Below, in pieces: positions 27,023 through 36,189 of a DNA stretch of 64,000 bases. The notes beneath the pieces were generated by a model, which worked only from the letters and a program-made list of their open reading frames with translations, made no database searches and was not told where the DNA came from. Both the position numbers and the translations under genes were made by a program. Numbering within the stretch: position 1 is the first letter of the stretch; each line of letters opens with the position of its first letter. The DNA comes from a filamentous cyanobacterium ESFC-1 (GTDB lineage Bacteria > Cyanobacteriota > Cyanobacteriia > Cyanobacteriales > Spirulinaceae). The stretch spans positions 575,867 through 639,866 of the forward strand of contig KB904821.1 in NCBI GenBank assembly GCA_000380225.1, given 5' to 3'.

Positions 27023-28081
27023 ATGATGAATGCAGCTTTAGTTTCCCATAACCAGGGCCTTTCCGAGCAAGATCAAAAACGATATATTAAACGATTGATG
27101 CACCCCCGATGTCGTCCTGTGGGGTTAACTCGTTGTCGGGCTGAGTATTTTGTGCGTTTGTGGGCGTATTTGTGGCACAAGCATTGTATGGCAATTGATC
27201 AAAACGCCAAAACCGAGTTACAAAATTTAGAGATTCCTCCAGGGTTTATTCCTTGTACGCATCGAGAAATGGCCGAGGTTTTTTATGCGAACAAAGACCG
27301 AGGGAGCGATCGCGCCGCCGGGATGATTCTCGATAAATTGGTAGCTTTGGGTTTGTTGGATAAGCGCTTTAACGGCAATACCATCGAAGTGCAAATCCGC
27401 CCTTTGTCTCTCGATCTCCCCGAAAAGCATCGTCCTCAAAATCTCCAGTTTGAAGTAGATCAGTTCAATCCCCGTACCGATACTGTATTGGTGGCGAATT
27501 GTTGGGCGCGAAATTACAACTGGATGAATGATAATACCGCCATACTGCCCCATCGGATCGCCTCTTTACTGCGAAACTGGGCAAATCAATACCCCAAGTG
27601 TATGCGCGTGTTGCGACGTTGCGATACCGGACAAGCGATTGGGTTTGCGCTATTTTATCCCGTTGCTAAAGTGTCTGAACCTAGATTTTTTATGTCTCCG
27701 GCAAAAAGCTTGTATTTGAGTAAGCCTAAAGAAAAAGACCCAATCCAGTTAGCGCTTCCGGGTGACTTGGATTGTACTTCGGTTTTAATTCGGGCTTGGA
27801 CGATTGATGCACCTTATCTCAAACACGCTCAAGTCGCTCAGTTTCTCGAAGATGCACAACGCACCCTTCAGGAAATGCAACAAGATTTTCCGAATTTGTG
27901 CGATTTGTACGGGATTTCGATTCACGCGAGTGTGGCGCAACTGGCGCAAGCGTTAGGGTTTCAGGCGACTTTTGACGATCCGAGTTTGAGGATTTCTTGG
28001 CTTTATCGAGCTTTAGATAGTTTTTTGGAGCTAGATATGAAAGCGGCGATCGCGCCTTTGAATTTTCATCAAAATGTTTAG
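27023..28081 (+). CDS. Protein of unknown function, winged-helix-like N-terminus and GNAT-like C-terminus
   Basis: 352 residues. Not recognised as a named family. The N-terminal half (about 25-130) has a helix-rich layout like a DNA-binding winged helix (HREMAEVFYANKDRGSDRAAGMILDKLVALGLLDKRFNGNTIEVQIRPL). The C-terminal half (about 195-335) ends in YGISIHASVAQLAQALGFQATFDDPSLRISWLYR, which resembles the last strand and helix of GNAT acetyltransferases (x-LY-x-x-x-GF). Divergent from a LuxR-type regulator, with a shared palindrome between them, which suggests regulation by it. The start has no strong SD; a second ATG follows immediately. Confidence 0.7.
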   Translation: MMNAALVSHNQGLSEQDQKRYIKRLMHPRCRPVGLTRCRAEYFVRLWAYLWHKHCMAIDQNAKTELQNLEIPPGFIPCTHREMAEVFYANKDRGSDRAAGMILDKLVALGLLDKRFNGNTIEVQIRPLSLDLPEKHRPQNLQFEVDQFNPRTDTVLVANCWARNYNWMNDNTAILPHRIASLLRNWANQYPKCMRVLRRCDTGQAIGFALFYPVAKVSEPRFFMSPAKSLYLSKPKEKDPIQLALPGDLDCTSVLIRAWTIDAPYLKHAQVAQFLEDAQRTLQEMQQDFPNLCDLYGISIHASVAQLAQALGFQATFDDPSLRISWLYRALDSFLELDMKAAIAPLNFHQNV

Positions 28082-28186
28082 AAAAAGCGCCAAAAGTGTT
28101 ACACCTTTGCCGCTTGTTTGATTAAATTAAGGTCAAAAATTTGTTAAAAAGGGTTTGTTTAACTGATTTTCAAAAGGTAGATGGGT

Positions 28187-28366
28187 TTAGTCTACTGTCG
28201 TCAGTAGGCCATGACGCACTCCGTAAAAAACACGGTTGATTAGCACTCTTTCGCTTTCATGGAGTTCGCTTTTGTTTAATAAAGCCGTCATTCGTCTTTG
28301 TTCTCGACGAGAGATTTGGCGAGAAGACAATATTTGAGCCGTTAGTTGTAGTACATCTGATTGCAT
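28187..28366 (-). CDS. Small conserved cyanobacterial protein
   Basis: 59 residues from the ATG at 28366 (MQSDVLQLTAQILSSRQISRREQRRMTALL...INRVFYGVRHGLLTTVD). The open frame extends upstream to 28510, but the upstream residues are not conserved-looking, while the part from MQSD resembles a short helical family common in cyanobacteria. Predicted soluble, basic, all-helical; function unknown. A GGA lies 11 nt before the ATG. Confidence 0.7.
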   Translation of the reverse strand: MQSDVLQLTAQILSSRQISRREQRRMTALLNKSELHESERVLINRVFYGVRHGLLTTVD

Positions 28367-28600
28367 GGTTTTAATTCCAAAATGATCTTTTAAAAGTGTT
28401 CTTATCTTAAGAATGCCCGTTTTTGGAGAAAAAATGGGCGATCTCAAACATTTTTCGTTGAGATCGTAAAGGGTCAGAGACGCGATCGCGGCCTTTGACG
28501 TTGGGCGCAATCTGTGATATGTTACGAGGTTATTGGCAACAGCCAGGACGATTAGCCGTTGTCCAACCGAAATTTAATTGCTCATTCATTTGGGTTGAGT

Positions 28601-29308
28601 CTAAACCTGAATCATATTCTGACGAATCCAGGTAGCAAATCCCCCCGCAGCGAGTCGATCTTGTCGTGGATATCGTTGGAGATTCGCTTCAGGATAAAAG
28701 AAATAATCGCAAATCGCCGTCTCAAGATTCGTCAATTCATCAAAATGCCAAAAGTCGATTTGAATACCCGTAAAGATGGTTTTGGCAAAGTTAACGCTGC
28801 ATATTTTTAACCCAAAGGCGATCGCGTCGCTCAAATTCGCCTCACTACAATTAGCCCCGGTTAAATCAACATCTTGCAAACAAACTCGCGTTAAATTTGC
28901 CCCCGAAAAATTCCCAACCGTTAAATTAGCATCCCTTAAATTAGCTCGACTTAAATAAGCTTCGCTCAAGTTTGCACCACTCAAATTAGCTTGACTCAGA
29001 TTCGCTTCGCTGAGATAAGCTTCAGTTAAATTGGCAACGGTTAGATTAGCTTGGGTTAAATTGGCTTGGCTCAAATTGGCGCGACTCAAATTCGCCACCG
29101 ATAAATCTGCCCCGGTTAAATTAGTTTGCTGGAATTTTGTGCTGCTGAGGTTAGCACTACTTAAATTCGCATTTTCGAGGTTAAAACCACTTAGATTTAC
29201 CCCACTTAAGTTAGGAACAAAATCAGGATTTTCTTGCCGCCATTGATTCCAAGCTTTGATATCTTGTTTTAATAAAATAAATTGTTCTGTACCGATCATG
29301 AGGGTCAT
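28601..29308 (-). CDS. Pentapeptide-repeat protein
   Basis: 235 residues. A short N-terminal helix region (FILLKQDIKAWNQWRQENPDF) is followed by about 20 consecutive A(N/D)Lxx pentapeptides (NLSGVNLSGFNLENANLSSANL ... VDLTGANCSEANLSDA, about residues 33-175), forming a quadrilateral beta helix. The C-terminal domain (about 176-235, FWHFDELTNLETAICDYFFYPEANL) is not a repeat. Cyanobacteria have many such proteins, mostly of unknown role. Alternative start at the ATG three codons in. Confidence 0.92.
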   Translation of the reverse strand: MTLMIGTEQFILLKQDIKAWNQWRQENPDFVPNLSGVNLSGFNLENANLSSANLSSTKFQQTNLTGADLSVANLSRANLSQANLTQANLTVANLTEAYLSEANLSQANLSGANLSEAYLSRANLRDANLTVGNFSGANLTRVCLQDVDLTGANCSEANLSDAIAFGLKICSVNFAKTIFTGIQIDFWHFDELTNLETAICDYFFYPEANLQRYPRQDRLAAGGFATWIRQNMIQV

Positions 29309-29552
29309 GCTGATTTCACTATTAATTCAGGTTGCGCTGGATGTAGTAGACTTCCCACTCAAAACTTTGATAGATAATCCTCGCTCACCCGACCATAAGC
29401 CCTAATTCCTGCGATCGCTGCACCTTAACCCTGAAACTAAAAAGGAAGTTAGGGGGATTATTTGTCGTTGCTATTAATTTACTGTATCTTGAGCTTGAAT
29501 TGAAAAGATTGGGAAATTCTGCTTTCCCTGGCAACCTACCGTGAAAGAAAAT

Positions 29553-30782
29553 TCAAACTTGCATAACCCTAACGGCTTCCCCGGCTAAAATTTCTTTAGT
29601 CCCCGTTGGCACAATGGCTAAACCATTCGTTTGAGCGAGGTTGATTAAGTTGCCCGAACTGTGACTTCCACCTGCTAACTTAAACTCATATTGTTCATTC
29701 TTTAAGGTCAACTGACCCCATAAATAAGCGTCCCGTTTGCCTGCACCTTTGAGGGGATGAGCCGTTTTTGCTGTTACAAAATGAGGCAACCAATGGGCTT
29801 TTAATCCTGATAGTTTTTTCAAAGCAGGTTGGACAAAGCGCCAGCAACTCACCAACGCTGAAACCGGATTACCCGGAATGCCAAAATACAAACAAGGTCT
29901 ACCCGTTTTGTTGGCGTTGAATGTTGCCACCGTGAGGGGTTTACCGGGTTTAATGGCGACGGTGCGAACGTGAACTTGGCCGCCGAGTTCTTGTAAAATT
30001 TTACCAACGAGGTCGTATTCGCCTACAGAAACGCCCCCGGTAGACAACACAACATCGGCGGTGGAGATGGCGTAAGCAATGGTTTCTCTGAGTTTGTCTT
30101 CGCGATCGCGCACAATCCCCAACGGCAAGGGAATGCCCCCTGTCTGGGCGATAAAAGCACTCAGGGCATATTGGTTAGAATCGACAATTTGACCCGGTTG
30201 TAGGGGCTGATCCACTGGGACTAGCTCATCGCCAGTGGAGAATAGGGCAATGCGGGGTTGGCGATAAACCGTCACTTCGCTACATTGGGCTGCCGCGAGG
30301 ACGGCCATTTCTGCGGCTTTGATGGGGATTCCCGGTGAGAGTAAGGGGGTTCCGGCTTGATAAAAGGAAGCCCGATGGCGTACAAATTCCCCAGATTGAG
30401 GTGATTGCAGGATTTTAACGCTATTTTCTGCTTTCTCGGTATTTTCCTGCATAATGACCGTATCTGCCCCTTGAGGCATAATGGCCCCGGTAAAGATGCG
30501 GGCGGCTTGTCCTGGTTGGAGGGTGTTTTGGGGTTGATATCCGGCGGGTATTTCTTCGACAATTTCTAGGGTTGTGGGGGTGGTTTCCACATCGGCAAAC
30601 CGGACGGCATAACCATCCATGGCCGAGTTATCCCAGTGGGGAAAATCTAACTGACTGATGACGGGAGTAGCGAGAATGCGGTTGAGACTTGCCCCTAAAT
30701 TCAGGGTTTCTACATCTCGCTGGGAATCAAACCCATTTACTAAGTCGAGGATAATGGCTTCAGCTTGTTCGACAGGCAACAT
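29553..30782 (-). CDS. moeA: Molybdopterin molybdenumtransferase MoeA
   Basis: 409 residues. MoeA_N with PHWDNSAMDGYAVRFAD, GAIMPQGADTVIMQEN, the MoCF-type domain with LSTGDELV, IVDSNQYALSAFI, STGGVSVGEYDLVG, the GKPL loop and FGIPGNPVSALV, then the C-terminal MoeA_C domain. It inserts molybdenum into adenylylated molybdopterin. moaC, another gene of the same pathway, lies at 51855. Confidence 0.97.
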   Translation of the reverse strand: MLPVEQAEAIILDLVNGFDSQRDVETLNLGASLNRILATPVISQLDFPHWDNSAMDGYAVRFADVETTPTTLEIVEEIPAGYQPQNTLQPGQAARIFTGAIMPQGADTVIMQENTEKAENSVKILQSPQSGEFVRHRASFYQAGTPLLSPGIPIKAAEMAVLAAAQCSEVTVYRQPRIALFSTGDELVPVDQPLQPGQIVDSNQYALSAFIAQTGGIPLPLGIVRDREDKLRETIAYAISTADVVLSTGGVSVGEYDLVGKILQELGGQVHVRTVAIKPGKPLTVATFNANKTGRPCLYFGIPGNPVSALVSCWRFVQPALKKLSGLKAHWLPHFVTAKTAHPLKGAGKRDAYLWGQLTLKNEQYEFKLAGGSHSSGNLINLAQTNGLAIVPTGTKEILAGEAVRVMQV

Positions 30783-30938
30783 AGAAAAATCGTCCTAAAA
30801 TTAATTTTGTTAAATAATTGGGATGGTTAAAAAGGGTTAAGGATTGAAAAAATCAAAGGATAAAATGACGCAAAATCATTTTACCCTTTGGTTTTGAAGT
30901 TTATCGCGATCGCGTTCGATTTTTAACAATCGTAGAGA

Positions 30939-31160
30939 TTACGATGCGGCTTCGAGTTGATCGAGACGCAGCCACATTCCCGGCGTGGGAACGTAAAATT
31001 TCACAAACGCATAATCCCCTTCAATATCAACAATTTCCCCTTTACTTTTAAACAGGTAATCGGGAAAGCGGGTATCGCTGGACAGGGCTTCGCTACTGTT
31101 TTCTAGCTTTTCGCGGACGGCGTGAACTAAACTGCCTTTTTTAATCTTCTTCGCTGCCAT
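30939..31160 (-). CDS. ndhO: NAD(P)H-quinone oxidoreductase subunit O
   Basis: 73 residues, typical size. KKIKKGSLVHAVREKLENSSEALSSDTRFPDYLFKSKGEI...YVPTPGMWLRLDQLEA matches the cyanobacterial/plant NdhO family, a stromal-side subunit of the thylakoid NDH-1 complex. Transcribed alone; a HEAT-repeat gene precedes it by 67 bp on the same strand. Confidence 0.95.
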   Translation of the reverse strand: MAAKKIKKGSLVHAVREKLENSSEALSSDTRFPDYLFKSKGEIVDIEGDYAFVKFYVPTPGMWLRLDQLEAAS

Positions 31161-31227
31161 AGTCTTAAGTTACTTTAAGAAAACTCTTTTGCTTTGATTG
31201 TGCCATAGAATCGCGCCCTCGCGGGGT

Positions 31228-31989
31228 TTAGATGATGCCTTCGAGTTCGAGTTGCTCGATCATTTGTAAGCCTTGCGGGTCGCCTAAACGCAGTAAGGCT
31301 GCCCTTGCGTCTTCGGTTACACCCACATCTGGGTCTTCTACTAGGGCTTCGATTAAAGCATCAATGGCGGTGGCATAAACCACGTTAGAAGGCAATTCTC
31401 GACACAACTGACCAATGGCCCAAGCGCAGTTACTCCGTACCGCCGCAATGGGGTCCCGACGCAAGCCTTGGATCAGGGGGGGAATGGCTTTGATCATATC
31501 GTCGTAGTCGAGTTTGGCGATTTGAGCCAGGCCACTTGCGGCCCACAAGCGGACGGCGGAAATGTCGTTTTGTAGGGCTTGGGTGAGGGGTTCGAGGGAA
31601 CGGCGATCGCGACAATTCCCTAACGCCCAAACTACGCCTTTGCGAACATAACCGTTCCAATCGCGATGATACCGATGTATGAGGGGGTCTACGGCATCGT
31701 GAGAGGGGTTGCGCCCTAGGGCATAAGCCGCACTAACGCGAGCAAGAGGACAGACTTCTTCTAGCATTTCGATCAGGTAGGGAATGGCTCGCTCGTCTTG
31801 GATTTCACTAAAGGCGCGGGCGGCCACCATGCGCTGTTGCGTCTCAGACGACTGTAGCAACACCAGCATTGCCTCGGAATTGGGTTTTTGGGCTTCCGAG
31901 GCCTCCACGGGGTCTAGCTTGTCTAGTGGGCTTTCAAACTCACTGTCGTCAAAGTCAAAATCGAGTACGCTGAGGTCGTCTTCGTTCAT
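31228..31989 (-). CDS. HEAT-repeat protein (PBS-lyase-type repeats)
   Basis: 253 residues. An acidic N-terminus (NEDDLSVLDFDFDDSEFESPLDKLD) is followed by about six HEAT/PBS-lyase repeats (RMVAARAFSEIQDERAIPYLIEML, VRKGVVWALGNCRDRRSLEPL, VRSNCAWAIGQLCRELP). Relatives include phycobilin lyase CpcE/NblB-like proteins, but this length and acidic head are found in a general cyanobacterial family of unknown partner. Probably a protein-protein scaffold in the cytosol, upstream of ndhO. Confidence 0.88.
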   Translation of the reverse strand: MNEDDLSVLDFDFDDSEFESPLDKLDPVEASEAQKPNSEAMLVLLQSSETQQRMVAARAFSEIQDERAIPYLIEMLEEVCPLARVSAAYALGRNPSHDAVDPLIHRYHRDWNGYVRKGVVWALGNCRDRRSLEPLTQALQNDISAVRLWAASGLAQIAKLDYDDMIKAIPPLIQGLRRDPIAAVRSNCAWAIGQLCRELPSNVVYATAIDALIEALVEDPDVGVTEDARAALLRLGDPQGLQMIEQLELEGII

Positions 31990-32066
31990 CGGGAACTTGA
32001 ATGGGGAACTTGAAACTCAAAAAGCCAACGCGATCGCACCAAAGCTTTCGGCGGCCTTTCTCCACT

Positions 32067-32534
32067 TTATAATTCTTTGAGGGGTTTTAACATCAACCAG
32101 GATTGGGTTTGGAAGCCCAAACGTTGATATAGGGCGATCGCGGCTTGATTCTGACAAAAAACGTGCAATCCCATTTGGCGATCGCCCCGTTTTCGGGCCC
32201 AGGTTTGGGCTTGCTGCATCAACCGTTGACCTAAACCTTGGCGGCGGTGGTCGGGTTTGACGTACAGTAGAAAAATATGGGCGTAGCGATCGCCCTGGAT
32301 TTGATCGACTCCATTACCGACCCAAATACAGCCCACTTTCTGGGCGGTAGTGTTTTCGGGGAAGACCCACCACAAGGGCGTTTCTGCCGAAAAATACTGC
32401 TCAACAGTTCGGGCGAGATGGGAAAAGTCTTGCACCTGGGGGAAAAGTTCTTGGTAAGTCAAGGTCATAAACCGCAGCAATAAGGCGCGATCGACCCCCG
32501 ATCCTCTGTGGATACGGTAGCTCAAACCTGTCAC
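32067..32534 (-). CDS. GNAT-family N-acetyltransferase
   Basis: 155 residues starting at a GTG. GNAT features: YAHIFLLYVKPDHRRQGLGQRLMQQAQTWARKRGDRQMGLHVFCQNQAAIALYQRLGFQTQSWLM, with the acetyl-CoA loop RRQGLG. The GTG overlaps the TGA stop of the preceding 56-residue gene (GTGA), a clear case of translational coupling and support for the start. The substrate is unknown. Confidence 0.92.
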   Translation of the reverse strand: MTGLSYRIHRGSGVDRALLLRFMTLTYQELFPQVQDFSHLARTVEQYFSAETPLWWVFPENTTAQKVGCIWVGNGVDQIQGDRYAHIFLLYVKPDHRRQGLGQRLMQQAQTWARKRGDRQMGLHVFCQNQAAIALYQRLGFQTQSWLMLKPLKEL

Positions 32535-32701
32535 GAAGGGAGCGCGATCGTCACTTGTGCCGGGATAATGCCCAGATCGTCTACAGGGGCAGGGGCGGCT
32601 AAATCTGAGGGTAGGAAGATTCGCGCACTCACGGCCACTAAGGCGAGTACAAATATTAATACCACAAATAAAGGGGCAATGTATTGACGAAAAAAGGACA
32701 T
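32531..32701 (-). CDS. 56-residue single-pass membrane peptide
   Basis: An ATG at 32701 opens a 56-codon frame ending in TGA at 32531. The product starts MSFFRQYIAPLFVVLIFVLA and continues LVAVSARIFLPSDLAAPAP: one strongly hydrophobic helix followed by a short Pro/Ala-rich tail. It overlaps the downstream GNAT start by 4 nt. Similar tiny proteins with this FRQY-helix-ARIFLPSD layout are, as I recall, conserved in cyanobacteria, so I consider it real despite its size. Location: cytoplasmic or thylakoid membrane; function unknown. Confidence 0.8.
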   Translation of the reverse strand: MSFFRQYIAPLFVVLIFVLALVAVSARIFLPSDLAAPAPVDDLGIIPAQVTIALPS

Positions 32702-32803
32702 CTTTTTATTTCAAGAGGAATTGCTTTTCCTTAGTTTACCGGATCGTGAGAGTTATCAGACTGGGTTGGCTTGTCCTGTTTTGCTCAAGAAGCAGGGGTG
32801 AGA

Positions 32804-34114
32804 TTAACAATCGAGGGTGTGTTGAACTTCCCAACTGGAAATATGGGAACTGTAGTCGTTCCACTGCTGATGTTGTAGCTTGAGATAAGCCGAGATGAAA
32901 GGTTCGCCTAATATGGGGGAAAGAATGCGATCGCCCTCCAAACAACGCAAAGCATCGAGTAAATTAGGAGGCAGGCGTTTGACTTTATCGGCAGGGACAG
33001 GATCGGTATAGTTATTATTATCGTAGCGAGGCCCCGGATCGCGTTTGTTCTCGATGCCGTCTAACCCTGCGGCAGCAACAACTGCGGGCAATAGATAAGG
33101 ATTCACCGCACCATCAGCCAAGCGTAACTCAAAACGTCCCGGATCGGGAATGCGGATGGCATGGGTGCGATTATTGCCACTATAACTCACGGTATTGGGC
33201 GACCAAGTAGCCCCAGATCGCGTTACAGGGGCGTTAATGCGTTTGTAGGAATTGACAGTGGGGTTGGTAATGGCACAAAGGGATTCCGCCGAGTGCAATA
33301 CCCCCCCAATAAATTGATAACCTAAAGTTGATAAACCGAGTTCTCCTTCAGCATCGAGGAATAAGTTGGTGTTTTTGGTTGCATCCCAAACCGAGACATG
33401 AGTGTGACAGCCATTTCCGGTAAGGTGGCTAAAGGGTTTGGGCATAAAGGTGGCTCGGAATCCGTGTTTTTCGGCGATGCTTTTCACCATATACTTGAAA
33501 AAGGCGTGGCGATCTGCGGTAATGAGGGCATCGTCATAAGTCCAGTTCATTTCAAACTGGCCATTTGCGTCTTCGTGGTCGTTTTGATACGCTCCCCAAC
33601 CGAGGGCTAACATCCCGTCGCAGATTTCCCGGATTACTTCAAAGCGACGCATCAGGGCTTCTTGATCGTAACAGGGTTTGGAGCTGCGATCGCGCGGATC
33701 GGAGATATCTTCGCCACTGGGATCGACGAGAAAATACTCGCATTCAACGCCAGTTTTAATTTGATAACCCTTGGCTTTGGCTTTTTCTAGGATACGTTTG
33801 AGGACAACGCGGGGGGTTTGATCGAGTAATGTACCATCAACGCGACATAAATCTGCGGGTAGCCAAGCCACTTCCGGTTTCCAAGGCAGTTGAAATAAGC
33901 TATTAGCATCCGGTATGGCGAGTATGTCTGAGTCGGCGGGACTGAGGTCGAGCCAAGCGGCAAATCCAGCGAATCCTGCCCCATTGGTCGCCATTGTGTC
34001 AATACTTTGCGCCGGAACGAGTTTGGCTCGTTGCACCCCAAAGAGATCGGTAAAGGAAATGAGAAAATAGTTAATGTCGCGATCGCGTGCAATTTCAGAC
34101 AGAGGTTGAGTCAT
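32804..34114 (-). CDS. glnT: Type III glutamine synthetase-like enzyme (GlnT/GMAS-like)
   Basis: 436 residues, the length of the GlnT (TIGR03105-like) group and shorter than GlnA or GlnN. Glutamine synthetase motifs: YFLISFTDLFGVQRAKLVP (beta-grasp), GVECEYFLVDPSG, WGAYQNDHEDANGQFEMNW (metal ligands), FMPKPFSHLTGNGCHTHVSVWD, NSYKRINAPVTRSGATWSPN (substrate/ATP loop), RIPDPGRFELRLADGAVNPYL. Members ligate ammonia or amines such as methylamine to glutamate. It is the last gene of a desaturase-MetX-like-GlnT operon, so the amine substrate may come from that pathway. A heptanucleotide repeat occupies its ribosome-binding region. Confidence 0.92.
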   Translation of the reverse strand: MTQPLSEIARDRDINYFLISFTDLFGVQRAKLVPAQSIDTMATNGAGFAGFAAWLDLSPADSDILAIPDANSLFQLPWKPEVAWLPADLCRVDGTLLDQTPRVVLKRILEKAKAKGYQIKTGVECEYFLVDPSGEDISDPRDRSSKPCYDQEALMRRFEVIREICDGMLALGWGAYQNDHEDANGQFEMNWTYDDALITADRHAFFKYMVKSIAEKHGFRATFMPKPFSHLTGNGCHTHVSVWDATKNTNLFLDAEGELGLSTLGYQFIGGVLHSAESLCAITNPTVNSYKRINAPVTRSGATWSPNTVSYSGNNRTHAIRIPDPGRFELRLADGAVNPYLLPAVVAAAGLDGIENKRDPGPRYDNNNYTDPVPADKVKRLPPNLLDALRCLEGDRILSPILGEPFISAYLKLQHQQWNDYSSHISSWEVQHTLDC

Positions 34115-34180
34115 AATTTGGTCATTGGTTGTTGGTCATTGGTCATTTGTTAGTTATTTGCTGTTGGTTGTTAGTATTAG
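34115..34180. repeat. Heptanucleotide repeat in the 5' region of glnT
   Basis: TTGGTCATTGGTTGTTGGTCATTGGTCATTTGTTAG directly upstream of the glnT ATG, on the gene strand (C)CAATGACCAA units. No recognisable SD is left. Confidence 0.65.
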
Positions 34181-34193
34181 TTGATACAAATTC

Positions 34194-35210
34194 TCAATCT
34201 GCCAGCAATTCTCGGACAGATTCGCGGATAAACTGCTCGTCTGGGGGGTTTTGGTAAGGATTTCCGGCACGATGTCCCCAAATTGACTCAATCGGGCGAT
34301 ATACGGCGTTGGGAATCAAATCGGCTTCGGCTTTACAGTCTTCGGGGGTAAAGTAAAGGTCAGTAGTTGCGGGCATAACGAGGGTTTTGGCGGTAATATC
34401 GGCTAGGGCTTGGGTATAGTTGCCTTCATAAGTGGGATTGTTGCTAACATCGCAACGCAGCCAAGTGTCAATCATCGCAATGAGATCGTGGGGATTGCGT
34501 TTGCGGTAATTGGCTTCCCATGCTTGCTCTAAATATTCCTCCAGATTGTTATAACCCAGTTGCTCAAAAATCCGTTGGCGATAATAGGGTTGAGACGCAG
34601 CCCAACTCGCATAGATTAAGCTGTAGGTGCGAAAGCCGCGATCGGGGGTAGCGGTGAATTTTGTCCCATCCCAAGCGGGATCGCTAGTAAGCGCCGATCG
34701 CAAGCTTTGAAGAAAAATCTTATTATGAGGTGTGGTGCGGGCTGTGCCACATAGGGCGGCAATTCGTTTCACGCGATCGCTTCTCGGCAATACGCCCCAA
34801 TGATACGCCTGTTGCGCCCCCATGGACCAACCATATACCAATGCGAGGGTTTCTATGCCAAAGACTTGACGCAGTAATCTATCTTGGGCGTGGATATTAT
34901 CGAGATGGGTAAAGTAAAACCCCTGTTCGGCTAAACCGACGCGATCGCTATTACTCGGAGAACTCGACAAGCCATTACCGAACATATTAGGGATAATAAT
35001 AAACCAATGGGTCGGATCGAGGATGCGATCGCGCCCAATCAACCATTCAATATCCCCGTGTTGTGCGCCATAAGAAGTGGGGTAGAGAATAACATTATCG
35101 CGGGCTGAATTTAATTCGCCGTAGGTTTGATAGATAATTTGGGCTTGGGGTAAAACTTGGCCGCATTGCAACTCAAAGTCTTTTAAAATTAAGCTTGCCG
35201 GAGCATTCAT
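34194..35210 (-). CDS. MetX-like alpha/beta hydrolase (homoserine O-acetyltransferase superfamily)
   Basis: 338 residues. Alpha/beta fold with nucleophile elbow GWSMGAQQAYHWG (S129). MetX-like landmarks: IIYQTYGELNSARDNVILYPTSYG, WFIIIPNMFGNGLSSSPSN, HLDNIHAQDRLLRQVFGIETL, and a C-terminal catalytic Asp/His pair in MPATTDLYFTPEDC and IWGHRAGNP. It overlaps the upstream desaturase by 4 nt (ATGA). In place of the MetX 'QTYGTLNA..NAVL' and acyl-binding Arg details, a relaxed acceptor is likely; real methionine biosynthesis is not implied by the context. Acyl transfer or hydrolysis in the operon's pathway is inferred. Confidence 0.88.
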   Translation of the reverse strand: MNAPASLILKDFELQCGQVLPQAQIIYQTYGELNSARDNVILYPTSYGAQHGDIEWLIGRDRILDPTHWFIIIPNMFGNGLSSSPSNSDRVGLAEQGFYFTHLDNIHAQDRLLRQVFGIETLALVYGWSMGAQQAYHWGVLPRSDRVKRIAALCGTARTTPHNKIFLQSLRSALTSDPAWDGTKFTATPDRGFRTYSLIYASWAASQPYYRQRIFEQLGYNNLEEYLEQAWEANYRKRNPHDLIAMIDTWLRCDVSNNPTYEGNYTQALADITAKTLVMPATTDLYFTPEDCKAEADLIPNAVYRPIESIWGHRAGNPYQNPPDEQFIRESVRELLAD

Positions 35211-36157
35211 ACTGTTTTCTGCCCTAAATTCGCGACAATATCCCGATTGACTTTAATATAGCCCGGTTCGAGATGGGCAAAATATTGACTTAACTCCTGA
35301 TGGGCTGTTGGGAGTTGGTGAAAGGGAATCGAGGGATAGAGGTGATGTTCGACATGAAAGGGCATATTCCACATCAACAAGCGCATGGGCAATAATGTCA
35401 GGGTGGTGCGGGTGTTCGTCAAGGGATTATCATTGAGGCTGCAATTCGTGTGTTCTGCCAGCAAAATATACCGCAGTATCGGTTGTCCCACTGCGAGGGG
35501 TAGTATCCAGTACCAAAACATCGCCAGGGGATGACCTAATATTATTGAGAGGGCGATCGCGCTGGCATAAACCGCCAACTGGATACGAGTTGAACGAATT
35601 ACCGCAGCATGGACGCTTTCGGGGAGAAAGAAATACTCCTGCAATTGTCCTGTCGCAACTTTAAAATGGCCGCGAATTTTACCCATCCACCAGGGTAAAC
35701 CGCTAATCTGCCACAGATACTCTAACCCGGTTGTGGGCTTGGGGTCGCACAATTCTGGGTCTTTTCCTGGAATTTGCGTGTAGCGGTGATGCCACTGATG
35801 ATAACGTCGAAAGAAGGTACTGTTATAAAACGACAGCAACCCCGCAAACCAAGCCACGGCATCGCTGAGACGACGATTCGCGAAGGCGGTACGATGTACG
35901 CATTCGTGGAGTGGTGCGAACAGGGTGGCCATACTCGCACCATAGACGATTAAAGCCGGGATCGCGATCGCGAGGTTGTGGGTACGGGTTATTGCCCAAA
36001 TAGAACCACTGATGGCCATAATGCTGAGGTGAATCCCTAGCCGCAGCAAGCCTTGTGAATTGGATTTTTGGTTAAATTCTGTTAATTGGTCAGCCGTCAG
36101 GGTTTGGCGGGGCTTAGATGGTGGCTTGGGGGGATTTTTGAGGGTGTTACTAACCAT
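35207..36157 (-). CDS. Fatty-acid-desaturase-like membrane di-iron enzyme
   Basis: 316 residues. Three His boxes: HECVH (84-88), HQWHH (120-124) and HVEHH (268-272), with an extra AEHTNC (H236), and membrane helices around 40-80 and 190-230. This matches the FA_desaturase superfamily. The non-lipid context (glutamine synthetase, MetX-like hydrolase, GntR regulator) makes a hydroxylase or desaturase of a non-lipid substrate possible. First gene of the operon; a 16-bp palindrome lies 33 bp upstream of its ATG. Confidence 0.9.
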   Translation of the reverse strand: MVSNTLKNPPKPPSKPRQTLTADQLTEFNQKSNSQGLLRLGIHLSIMAISGSIWAITRTHNLAIAIPALIVYGASMATLFAPLHECVHRTAFANRRLSDAVAWFAGLLSFYNSTFFRRYHQWHHRYTQIPGKDPELCDPKPTTGLEYLWQISGLPWWMGKIRGHFKVATGQLQEYFFLPESVHAAVIRSTRIQLAVYASAIALSIILGHPLAMFWYWILPLAVGQPILRYILLAEHTNCSLNDNPLTNTRTTLTLLPMRLLMWNMPFHVEHHLYPSIPFHQLPTAHQELSQYFAHLEPGYIKVNRDIVANLGQKTV

Positions 36158-36189
36158 AATGATTTTTCTAAATAAACGCGGTTTCGCTT

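Noticed and set aside
28601-29246. Plus-strand frames opposite the pentapeptide-repeat gene
   Set aside because: Mirror of the repeated A-N-L pentapeptides; lysine/leucine-rich artefact.
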